Shown: positions 1 through 10,026 of the stretch, in pieces
Layout: every line of letters starts with the position of its first letter
Position numbering within the stretch: position 1 is the stretch's first letter
Made by a program: the position numbers and the translations under genes
The notes under the pieces: generated by a model
Databases searched by the model: none
The model's input: the letters and a program-made list of their open reading frames with translations, nothing else
Told to the model about the DNA's origin: nothing
Source of the DNA: Ailanthus altissimus
Taxonomy: Eukaryota; Streptophyta; Magnoliopsida; Sapindales; Simaroubaceae
DNA: 64,000 nt
NCBI GenBank assembly: GCA_946807835.1
Contig: OX327703.1
Location: 2,921,501 to 2,985,500 of the forward strand
Direction of reading: 5' to 3'

Positions 1-131
1 ACTGGATTATCGATATTGTCATGATTCTCTGCCATATTTCTGTTTTGATGTTGATCTCGATAAAGTTTTTGAAATGTTCTTTCAATCTCAGGATCAAAAG
101 ACGTTAAATTTTTGCTTTTGGTTCTTTGCAT
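1..131 (-). CDS. gag: Athila-lineage Ty3 retrotransposon gag, N-terminal 43 residues (partial, runs off the window)
   Basis: The minus-strand ATG lies at 129-131 and the frame stays open to the window edge. Residues 12-19 read FDPEIERT, a sequence typical of the N terminus of Athila-type gag, followed by a basic stretch and then MAEN. The start sits about 145 bases after a tRNA-Asp type primer-binding site and LTR on the same strand, which is the expected order LTR, PBS, leader, gag. The protein would form the retrotransposon particle. Only the start is visible, so its state further on is unknown. The assignment to gag is from motif and position, not from alignment. Confidence 0.7.
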   Translation of the reverse strand, partial: MQRTKSKNLTSFDPEIERTFQKLYRDQHQNRNMAENHDNIDNP

Positions 132-276
132 GAACTGTCAAAAATAAAAAAATAAAAAAATAAAAAAATGGCAACTAGAACGAAAAAAGAACAATAATAA
201 TAATGAAATAAAATAAATCTGAAGTAAAAGTAAGATAATATAGTATTAGTATCGATCTAAGATTAGATAAACTAGT

Positions 277-294
277 TCTCCGGCAACAACGCCA
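277..294 (-). other. Primer-binding site (tRNA-Asp type) of Athila-like element G
   Basis: Read on the minus strand this is TGGCGTTGTTGCCGGAGA, matching the 3' end complement of plant tRNA-Asp (TGGCGCCGTTGCCGGGGA) with three changes. It lies just inside the LTR end at 301, as expected for a Ty3 element running on the minus strand. Confidence 0.75.
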
Positions 295-300
295 AAAACT

Positions 301-930
301 TGATGTCTGATTTAATAACCTAGCGCAAATGCACGCTTTCGTACCAAGTAATATAGGACTAAGTTCAGATTATCGATCCCACAGATACTATTGTTTCTAT
401 TTCTTCAATCAATTACTAAAATTACTTTATTTTACCTTTATCCAAACTAACTTCTGAGATGGAGTTTAACTAACTAAACTACTGCTATTGAATTAACCTA
501 ATTCAAATATCCCTTAGTAGTTTGTTAAATTCTTTAACCCTTTAGTTATTCTCTTATTATCAATTAATTGGCTAGACATTGATTTCATCATAAGCTTTTG
601 TCGACAGTCGAATGATAATATCACACCCTAACAATTACCTATATGTCTATGGTAATCTGAGTAAGATGCAACTCATTAAGAATAAGTCTAATCAAACCAT
701 ACATGCCGTCTAGGTATATGTTTATCCTAGATGGAACTCATAGATATTATTCTATGATCACGTATCAATCTACCGTAGGCTAAACACATGCATCTTTTTG
801 TCAAAGTTATCATAGTTTCTAAACAATTAAAATAGTGATAAAGTATAATGAAAACATTAAGCATAGATAGATTGAATCAATTAAGGGATAAAAGTTCATA
901 ACTAAGAGTTTAAAAGAGTCAATTACATAG
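301..930 (-). repeat. 5' LTR of Athila-like element G, truncated at its outer end
   Basis: The inner end (TG on the plus strand at 301) follows the PBS. The sequence is related, line by line, to the solo LTR at 12641-13979 and more distantly to the LTR pair at 30474 and 44668 (shared blocks near the 'caagtaatatagga', 'gatcccaca' and 'taggctaaacacatg' segments). Similarity to the 12641 copy fades near 930, so the outer several hundred bases of the LTR are missing or replaced there. Confidence 0.6.
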
Positions 931-1171
931 GTGCCGCTAGGTGTGTGACCAACTATTACTTTTGCTCTACCCGTATGTTAGTAGTTACGCCAAGTGTATG
1001 ACTAATTTATTTCCTTGGGTACTTATTTGGGTGAAAATTTTCAACTACTAGTATGTTTCGAATTTAGTAGCTTAACAAAGTTTATTTTACAGATATATAA
1101 AAATTTTACAAAATTTTCTAATTTAGATTCTAACATAGTGTTTTAATTTATCAGCTTAGTAATTGTTAATA

Positions 1172-1411
1172 GTTAAATGAGAATTTTATAAAATTTTCAG
1201 CTACATAAATAAAAGAGAAATTTTATAAAGTTTCAGTTACTTATATAAATGATAATTTTATAAAGTTTTTAGTTGCATAGATAAATAAGAATATTTATAA
1301 ATTTCTTAGCTACAAATAAAGAAGAATTTTATAAAGTTTTCAGTTATATAGATAAATGATAATTTTATAAAGTTTTTAGCTACATAGATAAATGAGAAAT
1401 ATTTAAAGCTT
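1172..1411. repeat. 35-bp tandem repeat, about 7 copies
   Basis: A unit close to 'gataaatgagaattttata' followed by 'aagttttcagctacata' recurs about seven times with substitutions and one-base indels. It lies between the truncated LTR of element G and the decayed integrase of element C. Tandem repeats in the 3' untranslated part are known for Tat/Ogre type Ty3 elements, so it may belong to element C, but this is inference. Confidence 0.75.
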
Positions 1412-2039
1412 TCAGTATATAATATTATTTTTTTATACTGCAATTGTGAATTTTTAGTGTATCTTAAAATGATTTCTCTACATTATATTAGTATAGTTAA
1501 TAACGTATAGAATGAGAAATTTTTTCAATAAAAATAAAATATCCACTCACTGAGTTTGTACTCACCCTATTTTCTTTATATTTTTACCCCTTTTAAGTTG
1601 TTACATTTTTAGCTAGTCACTATTAGATTTTCTAAGAGTGGTTGTAGAGTGCTACAAGGACCTTTATTTCTCTTTCAACTGTTAGATATTGATTTAGAGA
1701 CATTTAGATTTATATTTATTTGAGATAAATTCATGTTATTGAATTTCTTGTTACAAGTTAGATATTTTTGTTGTTACATTTTTGTTGAGGATTTTAAGAT
1801 TGAATCAAGTTTGGTGATTTAGTTTTACTCAAGTTAGTATTATTAGAATTATGATCCTTCTTAGTCTTGGGAGAGACTGGGTCGGGTCATTTTAGTAGCT
1901 AAAGATTAGAAGAAACTATGCAAACTTTCCTCAAACGTGCATGGGGAACACCTCGAGGTTGCTTAACGGTGGCCTTCCCATATCTCTGCCATTTTGCTTA
2001 TGTTGAGATATTTGTTGATGTTGAGCACGTCTTATGGAA
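1412..2039. other. AT-rich stretch without recognisable gene; probable 3' part of element C
   Basis: No open frame or domain is recognisable. A block at 1541-1566 (inverted: GGTGAGTACAAACTCAGTGA) resembles one near 29292-29320 in the opposite orientation, so at least part is a dispersed repeat. No clear 3' LTR of element C was found. Confidence 0.4.
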
Positions 2040-3345
2040 CTAAGTCTTCCTTATTTATTTCTCGTCTTTAGACTTTATTGTACTTCCTTTGCATTCTTGT
2101 CTTGTATATTGTTGTGTGGATAGCTGCAATAACTTGTACTTTATCTATTGGTCTTTTGTTATAGTTAGAGCCTCATCATTGAGTTAGAGTTATACTGTCT
2201 TTGTGCTTAGGGTCGGGATGAATGCTTTCGTGGGAAGTATTACTTCAGTTTCGTATGGCAGCTAGTGCGATGAGGTTCCTTTCGATCTGTTCTTTATTGT
2301 TATATACGCCTAGAATACTCCTAAAAGTTCTTCAAGCCATCTATCTTTCTTCAGCTCTGGACGTTTTCATAGCATGGTGAAGATTGTTCGATTCGTGACT
2401 TTCGCTTATTCGTTTTCTTGATGGTAATTATGGGAAGAAAACAATTGTTGTTTGTATTGTTATTTCCATGGTGTCATGGATCTCTAATACTTCCTAGACA
2501 TTTTCATCATTTATTTGTCTTTTCTCTTTTAGTTAATGAGATTGTCCTTGTTAATGGGAGTTCTGCTGTGGAGGCTTCTTTTTCAAGTCTGTCTGCGTTT
2601 GTGTTTTCTTCTAGAGGGACTTGAGTGATGTTAACATTTTAGAAGTATTTTACTAAGTTTTTAGCTTTGGATAATAGGTTTTGCATTCGTTCTTCTTTAG
2701 TGGAGTACTCTCCATTCTATTGGGAAGTGATAACTGTGGAATCAGTCCAACCTTTTTATCATTAGACAACAGGCTATTGTTAGTCTTTCTATTAAAGCTT
2801 CATATTTAGTTTCATTGTTTGAAGTAGGAGTTTGAAGTTTTACGACGTTTTCCAATATTAGTCATTTTAGACTTTTTAGATAAACTTTAATACTTACTCC
2901 TCTGTGGTTAGAAGCTTCTTATGTGCATTGTCCAAGTCCCTTCGAATTTTGTTGCTTCTATAAGTAGAGAGTCGTTTTATACTTCTGGTATGCATTCGAG
3001 TAGGAAGTCGGTGAGGGTTTTACCCTTGATAGTTTTTCTTGGTTAGAAACTAATATCTAGGTGAATTAGTCTTATAGCCATCTTCATAACTCTTTCGATT
3101 GCATTTGGTCTAGAAAAGATCTGTTTAATTGGATGAAAAGTATAGATAACTATTAGGTGAGTTTTAAAATAATGATGAAGTTTATCTTTTGTATGAGTTA
3201 TCACAAGGACAAGTTTTTTAGTTGCTGAATATCGAGTTTCTATATTTAAAAGTACTTTGATCGTGTAAAAAATAGGCCTTTGATGATTTGCTTCCTCTTG
3301 TGAGAATAATGATTAAAAATCATTGGAATATAATTTGGGGATCAA
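2040..3345 (-). pseudogene. pol: Tat-lineage Ty3 pol remnant: RNase H and integrase C-terminus (element C)
   Basis: Translated on the minus strand in shifting frames, 3345 to about 3060 gives the connection/RNase H stretch of Tat-type pol (QRPI.Y, then L..ETRYSA..KL, then HLDISF). From 3000 to 2550 comes the second, plant-specific RNase H (SNNETKYEALI, then the ENTNADRLEKEAS ending). From about 2345 to 2200 comes the integrase tail (WLEELLGVF.AY, then YETEVILPT). The catalytic integrase core expected between 2550 and 2345, several hundred bases, is absent, so the element has an internal deletion besides many stops and frameshifts. The reverse-transcriptase half lies across copia element A at 7405 onward. 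Only ordinary pol function can be inferred; this copy is dead. Confidence 0.7.
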
Positions 3346-3351
3346 GCCAAG

Positions 3352-4055
3352 TGTGTAGGGTGCACACGGAACGAAGACGGACGCGAAAAGAGGTGAAAAA
3401 CGAGAAGACACACCATGCGACTAGCGCCGCGACGACCAGGAGTGGGCGCCGCAGCGCCAGAATAGAATACTCAGCGCCGCAGCGCCATGAATCCAGCGCC
3501 GCAGCGCTCAGCAGAAGTGCGCCAGCGCTGGAGCGACGAGATCCCAGCGCTGGACGCGGGAACAGTATCCCGAAATTAGGAAACTTCCTAATTTCGTCTC
3601 CCACTTGCTCTAGGACTCCCTAATACGACTCCCACACGTATAGGGAATACCTAGGATGTCCCAAGGCTTATATAAAGGTTATCAATTGGCTTGTAAATAT
3701 AACTTTGTGATCAAGTTAGTGAGATCTTTGTGATCTTAGAGAGATCTTGGTGATCAACAATAATCTTAGTGATTATTCTTAGTGGTTCTTTGTGAGAGAA
3801 AATCCCTAGAGAGTAAGAGAGAGTTTTCTTTGTGATCTTTCTTGTAATAGGCATACTTTGTGGTTGCCTTGTGATTCATAATAAGAGAAGAGTGTGATCT
3901 TGATCCGCCATGGACGTAGGCAAGTTACTGAACCACGTAATTCTTTGTGTGTTCTTCTTCTACCCTTTCTCTCTTTTATTTCTTAATAACTTGTTCTGCA
4001 TTATTATATTACTTGGGTGAATTGTTTAGCTTGTTTGTGTGCTTCCACTTCAACA
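3352..4055 (+). repeat. 5' LTR of copia element A (704 bp)
   Basis: Begins TGTGTAGGG and ends TTCAACA directly before the PBS spacer. Its length and order match the minus-strand LTR at 46325-47029 (705 bp), giving a consistent start. It contains six GC-rich palindromic boxes from 3424 to 3559 in an otherwise AT-rich setting (see findings). A run of 'gtgatctt' and 'agtgatt' repeats follows at about 3705-3800. Confidence 0.8.
3424..3559 (+). repeat. Phased GC-rich palindromic boxes in the LTR of copia A (6 boxes)
   Basis: Thirteen-base boxes close to GCGCCGCAGCGCY start at 3424, 3446, 3474, 3496, 3525 and 3547. Start-to-start distances are 22, 28, 22, 29 and 22. The boxes lie 72-207 bases from the LTR start, i.e. 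in the U3 part where transcription enhancers of LTR elements normally lie. Confidence 0.85.
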
Positions 4056-4058
4056 AAC

Positions 4059-4070
4059 TGGTATCAGAGC
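4059..4070 (+). other. Primer-binding site, initiator tRNA-Met type, of copia A
   Basis: TGGTATCAGAGC, the canonical complement of the 3' end of plant initiator tRNA-Met, three bases after the LTR end. Confidence 0.95.
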
Positions 4071-4087
4071 TTTGGTTCTAAGCAAAC

Positions 4088-4708
4088 ATGGCCACACCCA
4101 AGTATGAGGTAGAGAAATTCAACGGTACGAATGACGTCAATCTGTGGAAGATGAAGGTTAAGGCGTTGTTGGTGAGCCAAAGACTTGGTTCGGCATTAGA
4201 GGAGACTGCAGCTCCATCTAGTGATGAAGAGAAGATGCTAGAGTTATCTAGAGCAGAAGCAGAAAGAAGGGACATTCAAGAAAGAGCTCATAGCACAATT
4301 ATTCTGTCATTGAGCGATGAAGTACTAAGGGAAGTAGCAGGTGAGACGACGGCAATAGATCTTTGGAAGAAGCTTGACTCTCTTTATATGAGGAAATCGT
4401 TGGCCAACAGACTACATATAAAGAAGAAGCTGTATCAGCTGTCCATGTCAGAGGGGACGCCGATGAAAGATCATATAGACGCCTTCAATAAGATCATCCT
4501 TGATCTTGAGTCTATCAACATCAAGATAGAAGATGAAGATAGAGCAATTATTCTGCTGAGTTCACTCCCCAAGAGCTATGAGAGTTTTGTTGATACGCTA
4601 CTTTACGACAGAGAAAGTTTAACGATGAGTGATATGAAATCATCATTAAACTCAAAGTTATTAGGAAAGCAGGCTGAGGGCAATGCAGAAAGTTTATCTG
4701 TAAGATGA
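4088..4708 (+). CDS. gag: Copia A gag (capsid) with downstream zinc knuckle
   Basis: The ATG at 4088 follows the PBS by 17 bases. The protein begins MATPKYEVEKFNGTNDVNLW, the usual start of this copia gag group (a retrotransposon gag/UBN2-type domain), and continues with LANRLHIKKKLYQLSMSEG and ILLSSLP. A TGA at 4706 ends the frame. Past it the same frame gives the nucleocapsid zinc knuckle CCCCKKEGHFIKDC at about 4773-4814, so the stop is a later lesion and gag once ran into pol. The product packages the element RNA in cytoplasmic particles. It is closely related to the minus-strand gag of element D (30129-46273). Confidence 0.85.
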   Translation: MATPKYEVEKFNGTNDVNLWKMKVKALLVSQRLGSALEETAAPSSDEEKMLELSRAEAERRDIQERAHSTIILSLSDEVLREVAGETTAIDLWKKLDSLYMRKSLANRLHIKKKLYQLSMSEGTPMKDHIDAFNKIILDLESINIKIEDEDRAIILLSSLPKSYESFVDTLLYDRESLTMSDMKSSLNSKLLGKQAEGNAESLSVR

Positions 4709-7401
4709 AGGCCCTTATATAGAGATGGGAAGAAAAAAGGCTCAAGGTCAAAGTCTAGTACTCCTAGAAAGTGCTGTTGCTGCAAGAAAGAGGGGCACTT
4801 TATAAAGGACTGTCTTGAGAAGAAAACACAGGATAAGAAGAAAGCGGATGCTGCGCTTGCCTATGATGATAGCTATGACAGCGCAGAGACACTCGTCGCT
4901 ACTGATGGTATAAACTCTAAACAATGGGTTTTAGATTCTGGTTGTACTTTTCACATGTGCCCGCACAAGTCTTGGTTTACAAATTTTTGGCCTATTAGTG
5001 GTGGTAAGGTCTTAATGGGTAATGACATTGCATGTCAGATGATGGGAATTGGTACTGTTAAGCTTAGGCTGCATAATAAGCGAGTGAGAGAGTTGACAGA
5101 TGTTAGGTATGTTCCTGACTTGAAGAGAAACTTGATCTCACTAGTGACTTTAGACTAGAATAGGTGTTCCATCAGGATCGACAGAGGGATTTTAAGAGTT
5201 TTGAGAGGTTCCATGGTGGTGATGAGAGGAGAGAAGCACAAAGGTGTTTATGTGCTTAAGGGTGAAGTCGTGAGTGGTTCTGCACTATTCTCTGTAGATG
5301 ATGAGAGTATGTAAACCAAGTTATGGCATCTTAGACTGGCACACTTAGGCGAGAGAAACCTAAAGGAGTTATATAGTCAAAAGGCGTTTGGTAAGGATAA
5401 GTTTCAGCCCTTGGAGTTTTGTGAGCATTATATGCTAGGGAAAGCACATAGAGTGAGGTTCAGTACCGGCGAGCATAAGACTAAGGGGACTCTTGACTAC
5501 ATACACTCGGATCTTTGGGGACCAGCTCAGACAGTTAGTCGTGGTGGTGCTAGATATTTTCTCAGCTTGATTGATGACTATTCGAGGAAGCTGTGGGTCT
5601 ATGTGTTGAAGAGCAATGATCAAGTATTTGATGTGTTCAAGACTTGGAAGGCTCTTGTTGAGAATCAAACTGGCAAAAGAGTGAAGAGGTTGAGAACTGA
5701 CAACGGCCTCGAGTTTTGCAACAGAGAGTTTGATGGGTTTTGTGCCAAGCATGGGATTGCAAGGCACAGAACAGTAAGATCAACACCGCAGCAGAATGGG
5801 GTAGCTGAGAGGATGAACAGGACCCTACTTGAAAGGGTTAGATGCATGCTTACCAATGCGAAGATGTCTAAGACATTCTGGGGAGAAGCTGTAGTGATTG
5901 CTGTTTACTTGATAAATAGAAGTCTTTCCTCATCAATTGACTTCAAGACCGCCAGAAGAGAAATGGTCTGGCAATCCTCCAAAGTATGACCATCTTAGAA
6001 TATTTGGTTGCCCTGCCTTTGTACATGTTAAGGAGGGGAAGATGGAACCTAGAGCTATCAAAGGGGTATTCATAGGATATCCCGAAGGAGTAAAAGGATA
6101 CAAGGTATGGTGTAAAGACTTAACACCACCAAGGAGTATCATAAGCCGTGATGTGACGTTCGATGAGATGACGATGTTGAAAACCTCCCAAGTAGATGAG
6201 AAAGAAGAACCTGTGACCAAGGAAAACTCAGCACCCGAGTCAATAGAAGTTGAAGTAGAGCCTGAAAACGGATCTGATATGCCCCCAGATCAATACTTCA
6301 ACAAGGAAATCTTTGAAGATGAACCAAGAACACCGGCGTATTCCTCCAAGTCCACCCAAAAGAAGACCAGAACTCCTGAGTTGGAACTTGAAGAGTACCA
6401 GCTTGCTAGAGACAGGCTAAGGAGAACGATTAACCCACTAGTCAGGTATGCACAAGCAGACTTAGTTGCTCATGCTCTTTCTGCTTACACTCTTGAGTAT
6501 GATGAGCCTATGACATATGGTGAGGCTATGAAGAGTGAAAACAAAAAAGAATGGTAGCAGGCCATGGAAGAAAAATTTGTTCTCTTAGGAAGAATAATAC
6601 CTGGAAGTTGGTGGAGAGACCTCAAAAGAAGCTAGTCGGGTGCAAGTGGGTGTATAAGGTGAAGGAGGAGATACCGGGGATTGAGCCTACAAGATTTAAG
6701 GCTAGGTTAGTAGCACAAGGTTTTACTCAGAGAGAGGGAGTCGATTTTCATGAGATATTCTCTCCAGTTGTCAAGCACACATCTATTAGGATTTTGTTAG
6801 CTATGTGTGCAAACCTTGATTTACATCTAGAGCAGATGGATGTAAAGACAGCTTTTCTACATAGAGAGCTTGAAGAAACAATATACATGGCACAACCGCA
6901 AGGGTTCGAGGAGCCCGGTAAAGAAGATCATGCTTGTTTGCTAAAGAAGTCATTATACGGGTTAAAGCAATCACCTAGACAGTGGTATAAGAGATTTGAT
7001 GAGTTTATGATGGCTTGTGGCTTTAGTAGGAGCAAGTATGATGGATGCGTGTACTTCAAGAACATGAGTTGTGAGATGATGTATTTGCTTCTATACGTTG
7101 ATGATATGTTGATCGCATGCAAGAATATGGAAGAAATACAAAAGCTCAAGAAGCAGTTAAGTGGCGAATTTGAAATGAAAGATTTGGGAGCAGCGAAGAG
7201 AATTTTGGGTATGGACATTGTGAGGAAAAGAAGAGATGTTATCTTCTTGTCCCAACAGTGATCTATAGTCAAAATTCTGGAGAAGTTCGGTATGTCAAAC
7301 GCGAAGGCTGTCTCTACTCCTTTGGCCATGCATTTCAGACTGTCAGCAGCACAGTCGCTGACATCCGAGGATGAGAAACTACAGATGAGCAAAGTACCGT
7401 A
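4709..7401 (+). pseudogene. pol: Copia A pol: protease, integrase, reverse transcriptase; RNase H lost
   Basis: Domains in order: zinc knuckle (4773-4814); aspartic protease with WVLDSGCTFHMC (about 4925-4960); pre-integrase zinc region from LWHLRLAHLG (about 5320); integrase core 5490-5880 with the D-D-E residues in HSDLWGP, RTDNGLEF and QQNGVAERMNRT; reverse transcriptase 6600-7260 with FKARLVAQGFTQREG, MDVKTAFLHRELEE and LLYVDDMLIA. In-frame stops occur at 5156, 5312 and 7259. The frame shifts near 5945 and back near 6570, and there is a stop near 6555. The coding ends within the stretch that normally leads into RNase H (KVPY), at about 7398. It cannot make an active polyprotein. Confidence 0.85.
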
Positions 7402-7440
7402 CTGGTTTACATCCTTTATGGTTTACATCCTTTATGGATG
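7402..7440. repeat. 16-bp direct duplication at the deletion breakpoint of elements A and C
   Basis: 'tggtttacatccttta' occurs twice in direct succession right where copia A stops and the RT of element C resumes. Short filler duplications of this type are typical of end-joining repair. Confidence 0.7.
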
Positions 7441-9928
7441 TTCAGCTTGTGGCATATCACTTCCGGGGTAAATTCCTACCATATCGTTATGTGACTAGGC
7501 AAAGATATCCTAGTTTTTAGTTGTTATTCTCTGTCGATTAAGTAAGTGCTGACGAGAATTTTGCGAACAAGGGTTGAATAATCTAGGATTACTTCTTCTA
7601 TTTTTTTTATGTTGGATGACATGTACTCTTTCTTAAGAGGAAGTCTTTTTGGCCATCGTTCGAGTAATTACTATTTGGTGGAAGGTTCTACCTTTGTGAA
7701 TGGAGGGGTTTATTTTTCTTGTTCATTGCTTTTTGATATTTCTCTAGTTCCTTTCTTTCTGTATTATTTACGATTGACTTCAGTGATTTGGCATAGCATT
7801 ATTTTGCTTGGACTTTTCTCCTTTGATATTAACCATTTCTCTCTTATGGCTAATACACATCTAACTATTTGGTGTAGTATGGAGGGGACTGCTTTGATGT
7901 AATAGATCCAAAATCGTCCAATAATGGTGTTGTAAGCAATAGGTGCTTATACTACCAAGTACTAAACTTTTAATCTCTTTTTGGCTATTAATTCAGTGTT
8001 GTACTATCTTAAATCATCTATATTCAGCTTTATCCTTTTAAATGCTTCCCAAAGTAGTATATCTGCACTTCTGCAATCTACTAATACTCTTCTGCAAGAG
8101 TGCCATCTATGTTCAAACTAATTCAGTTGGGGCATTACCAGGATGTTTAGGTCTCCTTGTGAGAATTATATCTCTCTTAATTCTAGTCAAATGAGAGGGA
8201 CGTAAAAGTTTTAGCTATTCCACATCTTTGAATTTTAAATGTTTTTTTATAATAATGGTCTATATTTTTCTTTGCTTCCTTCTCTTTTGGAAGGCCTACC
8301 ATGCATGACATTGACATAAAACTGGTTTGTTGTTTATCTTGTAAGTAGTGCTTTCATCGAGTCTTTGATTTCCTTCGGTCTTTCAAGTATCAGAAATGTT
8401 GACTCATCAATCTTGTCTGTTACTAGTTCCATGATTCTTGGTTAAATTTCCCTGAAATAAAAAGGGGTTTCATGTTTCAAGTTAAGGATGGGCACGTTTT
8501 CCTTTTCTATAAGGTCTTGTGTATTTTTCGGTTCTTTTGTTGGCTCTATGCTTTTGTTAGGATTGTTCTCAACTTTGTATTTGTTCAATCGTTAATCCTT
8601 CATTAACTTATGAATATGATATTTGTAAGCTCTATAGCTTTGGATTTGATGTCCATAGTCATTATGGAAAGGGCAATGTTTTAATTTGTCCTTTTACTCT
8701 ATCGAGTTTTAAATTAGGCCAGGCGTCCATAACATTCCTGTGTCTTTTAACATCTCCCATATTAGCTCTACTGAAGTGTTGATAGAGATTAGTTATTTTG
8801 GGTATCCTTGTTGTCCTTTCTCTTGTTCTTTCTTGGTCGCCAGCTATCTTACATCCCCAATGATTTGATTGTTTTCCAAAATTCCCTTTTTGGGAGGTAT
8901 TTTTTTTGTTTCTTCACTACTTCATGGAAGCTTCTTTCTTTGCAGAGGCTTCTGCTTCTTACTCTCTAATCTATTGTTCGAATTTTTGATTAATAAGCTC
9001 AAAGGATGTAAAGTTCTTTCGAATACTTATAACAAGGGGTAAGAGGTTTGACTACTTTCTTGTAAGCTTAGGCTACTATTTCTAAATTGAAGCTTTCTTG
9101 TTCGTTTAGCTCCTTATTGAATTTGTTAAGGAAGCTTTAGATTGATTCAATTTCTCTTTGTTTCATCGAGAATAAATCAGATGTTGTTTTCTTAGCTTTC
9201 TTGATTTTGAATGTATTGATTAATGAATTGTTTGGCCAGTTTCTCGAATGAAGAGATGAAGTTTTGTTTTAGACTTCGGAACTGATTTTGGGTAGATCAT
9301 TTTAGGCTAGAAGGGAAAATTAGACACTTTAAGGCTTAATTTTATGTATGCATAATCATCATTGCATTGAAGTGGAGTATGTGTTCTTTGGGATTGCCAA
9401 TCCTATCAAATATGTGAAAGCTTGGTAAGTTAAATTTCTTTAGTCTTTCAACTTGTCTTATGGCTTTAGTGAACAGGTCTTGATTTTCTCTTTTTACCAA
9501 GGCTATGACGTCTTATGAGGATTTAGATTTGTGCATCTTAGCATATAATTCTTATACTTCTTTGGTATATATGCCATCATGTTTTCTGCTCCTTGTAACA
9601 TTGGGAATCGATTCCCTTGGAATGTTTTGAGTTGTCACTATTTTTCAAACCTTGTTAGGAGTTGAAATTCTATTGTTTGGATATTTTGATTATTTGAAGG
9701 TTGTTTCTTAAAGTCATCATCTTGGTTTGCACTTCCTTTTAACATCATGACCTTGTTATAGAGTTCTAAGTTTTCATTTTGGTAATTGTTAACTTTATTC
9801 ATTAATTTTGAAAGGAAGGCTACTATGTTAAGAGGAATGTCGTTCCCAAGAGTGACAAGTTCAACAGCACCAAATCCTTATACCTTAGTGTTTTCTAGGT
9901 CAAGTTAGTTATCTTTTTGGTGAGCCAT
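7405..9928 (-). pseudogene. Tat-lineage Ty3 gag, protease and start of reverse transcriptase (element C)
   Basis: On the minus strand a gag starts at the ATG at 9926-9928 (MAHQKDN), with a coiled-coil-like stretch VAFLSKLMNKVNNYQNENLE. It passes a zinc-binding-like segment CPFHNDYGH near 8690, the protease region VLVDCRSADILLWEAF near 8060, and ends with the start of RT (ITIW..FTPEVICHKLNIH, then GCKP) near 7500-7410. Many stops and shifts interrupt it. The Tat assignment rests on this domain wording and on the RNase H seen at 2550-3345. The downstream RT catalytic part is missing at the boundary with copia A. Confidence 0.65.
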
Positions 9929-10006
9929 GTTTTTTTATTGCTAGGATGAGTGTTTTAATGTTTGGTAGAAGAATTTTTATTTTTGGATAAGAAAGTCTTT
10001 TGTGAC

Positions 10007-10025
10007 ATTCCCATTGACGGTGCTA
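10007..10025 (-). other. Decayed tRNA-Asp type primer-binding site of element C
   Basis: Minus-strand TAGCACCGTCAATGGGAAT resembles the tRNA-Asp PBS with several transitions. It lies about 80 bases upstream of the gag ATG of element C and just inside the presumed LTR starting at about 10027. Confidence 0.5.
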
Positions 10026-10026
10026 C

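Larger units (their letters stand above)
3352..7401 (+). mobile_element. Ty1/copia element A, 3' truncated, inserted in element C
   Basis: The order is 5' LTR (3352-4055), initiator-tRNA-Met PBS (4059-4070), gag, protease, integrase, reverse transcriptase. The element breaks off shortly after the RT domain at about 7401, so RNase H, polypurine tract and 3' LTR are gone. It interrupts the pol gene of element C: RNase H of C ends at about 3345 on its left and the first part of the RT of C resumes at about 7405 on its right, in the opposite strand. Most of the RT of C is missing too, so one deletion probably removed both the end of A and the RT of C. Confidence 0.85.

Noticed and set aside
3320..3604. 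Open frame on the minus strand through the GC boxes
   Set aside because: It runs antisense to the LTR of copia A; openness reflects the GC-rich box array, with no recognisable domain.
7609..7902. 97-codon open frame on the plus strand
   Set aside because: Lies antisense to the decayed gag/protease of element C and has no similarity to a known protein.
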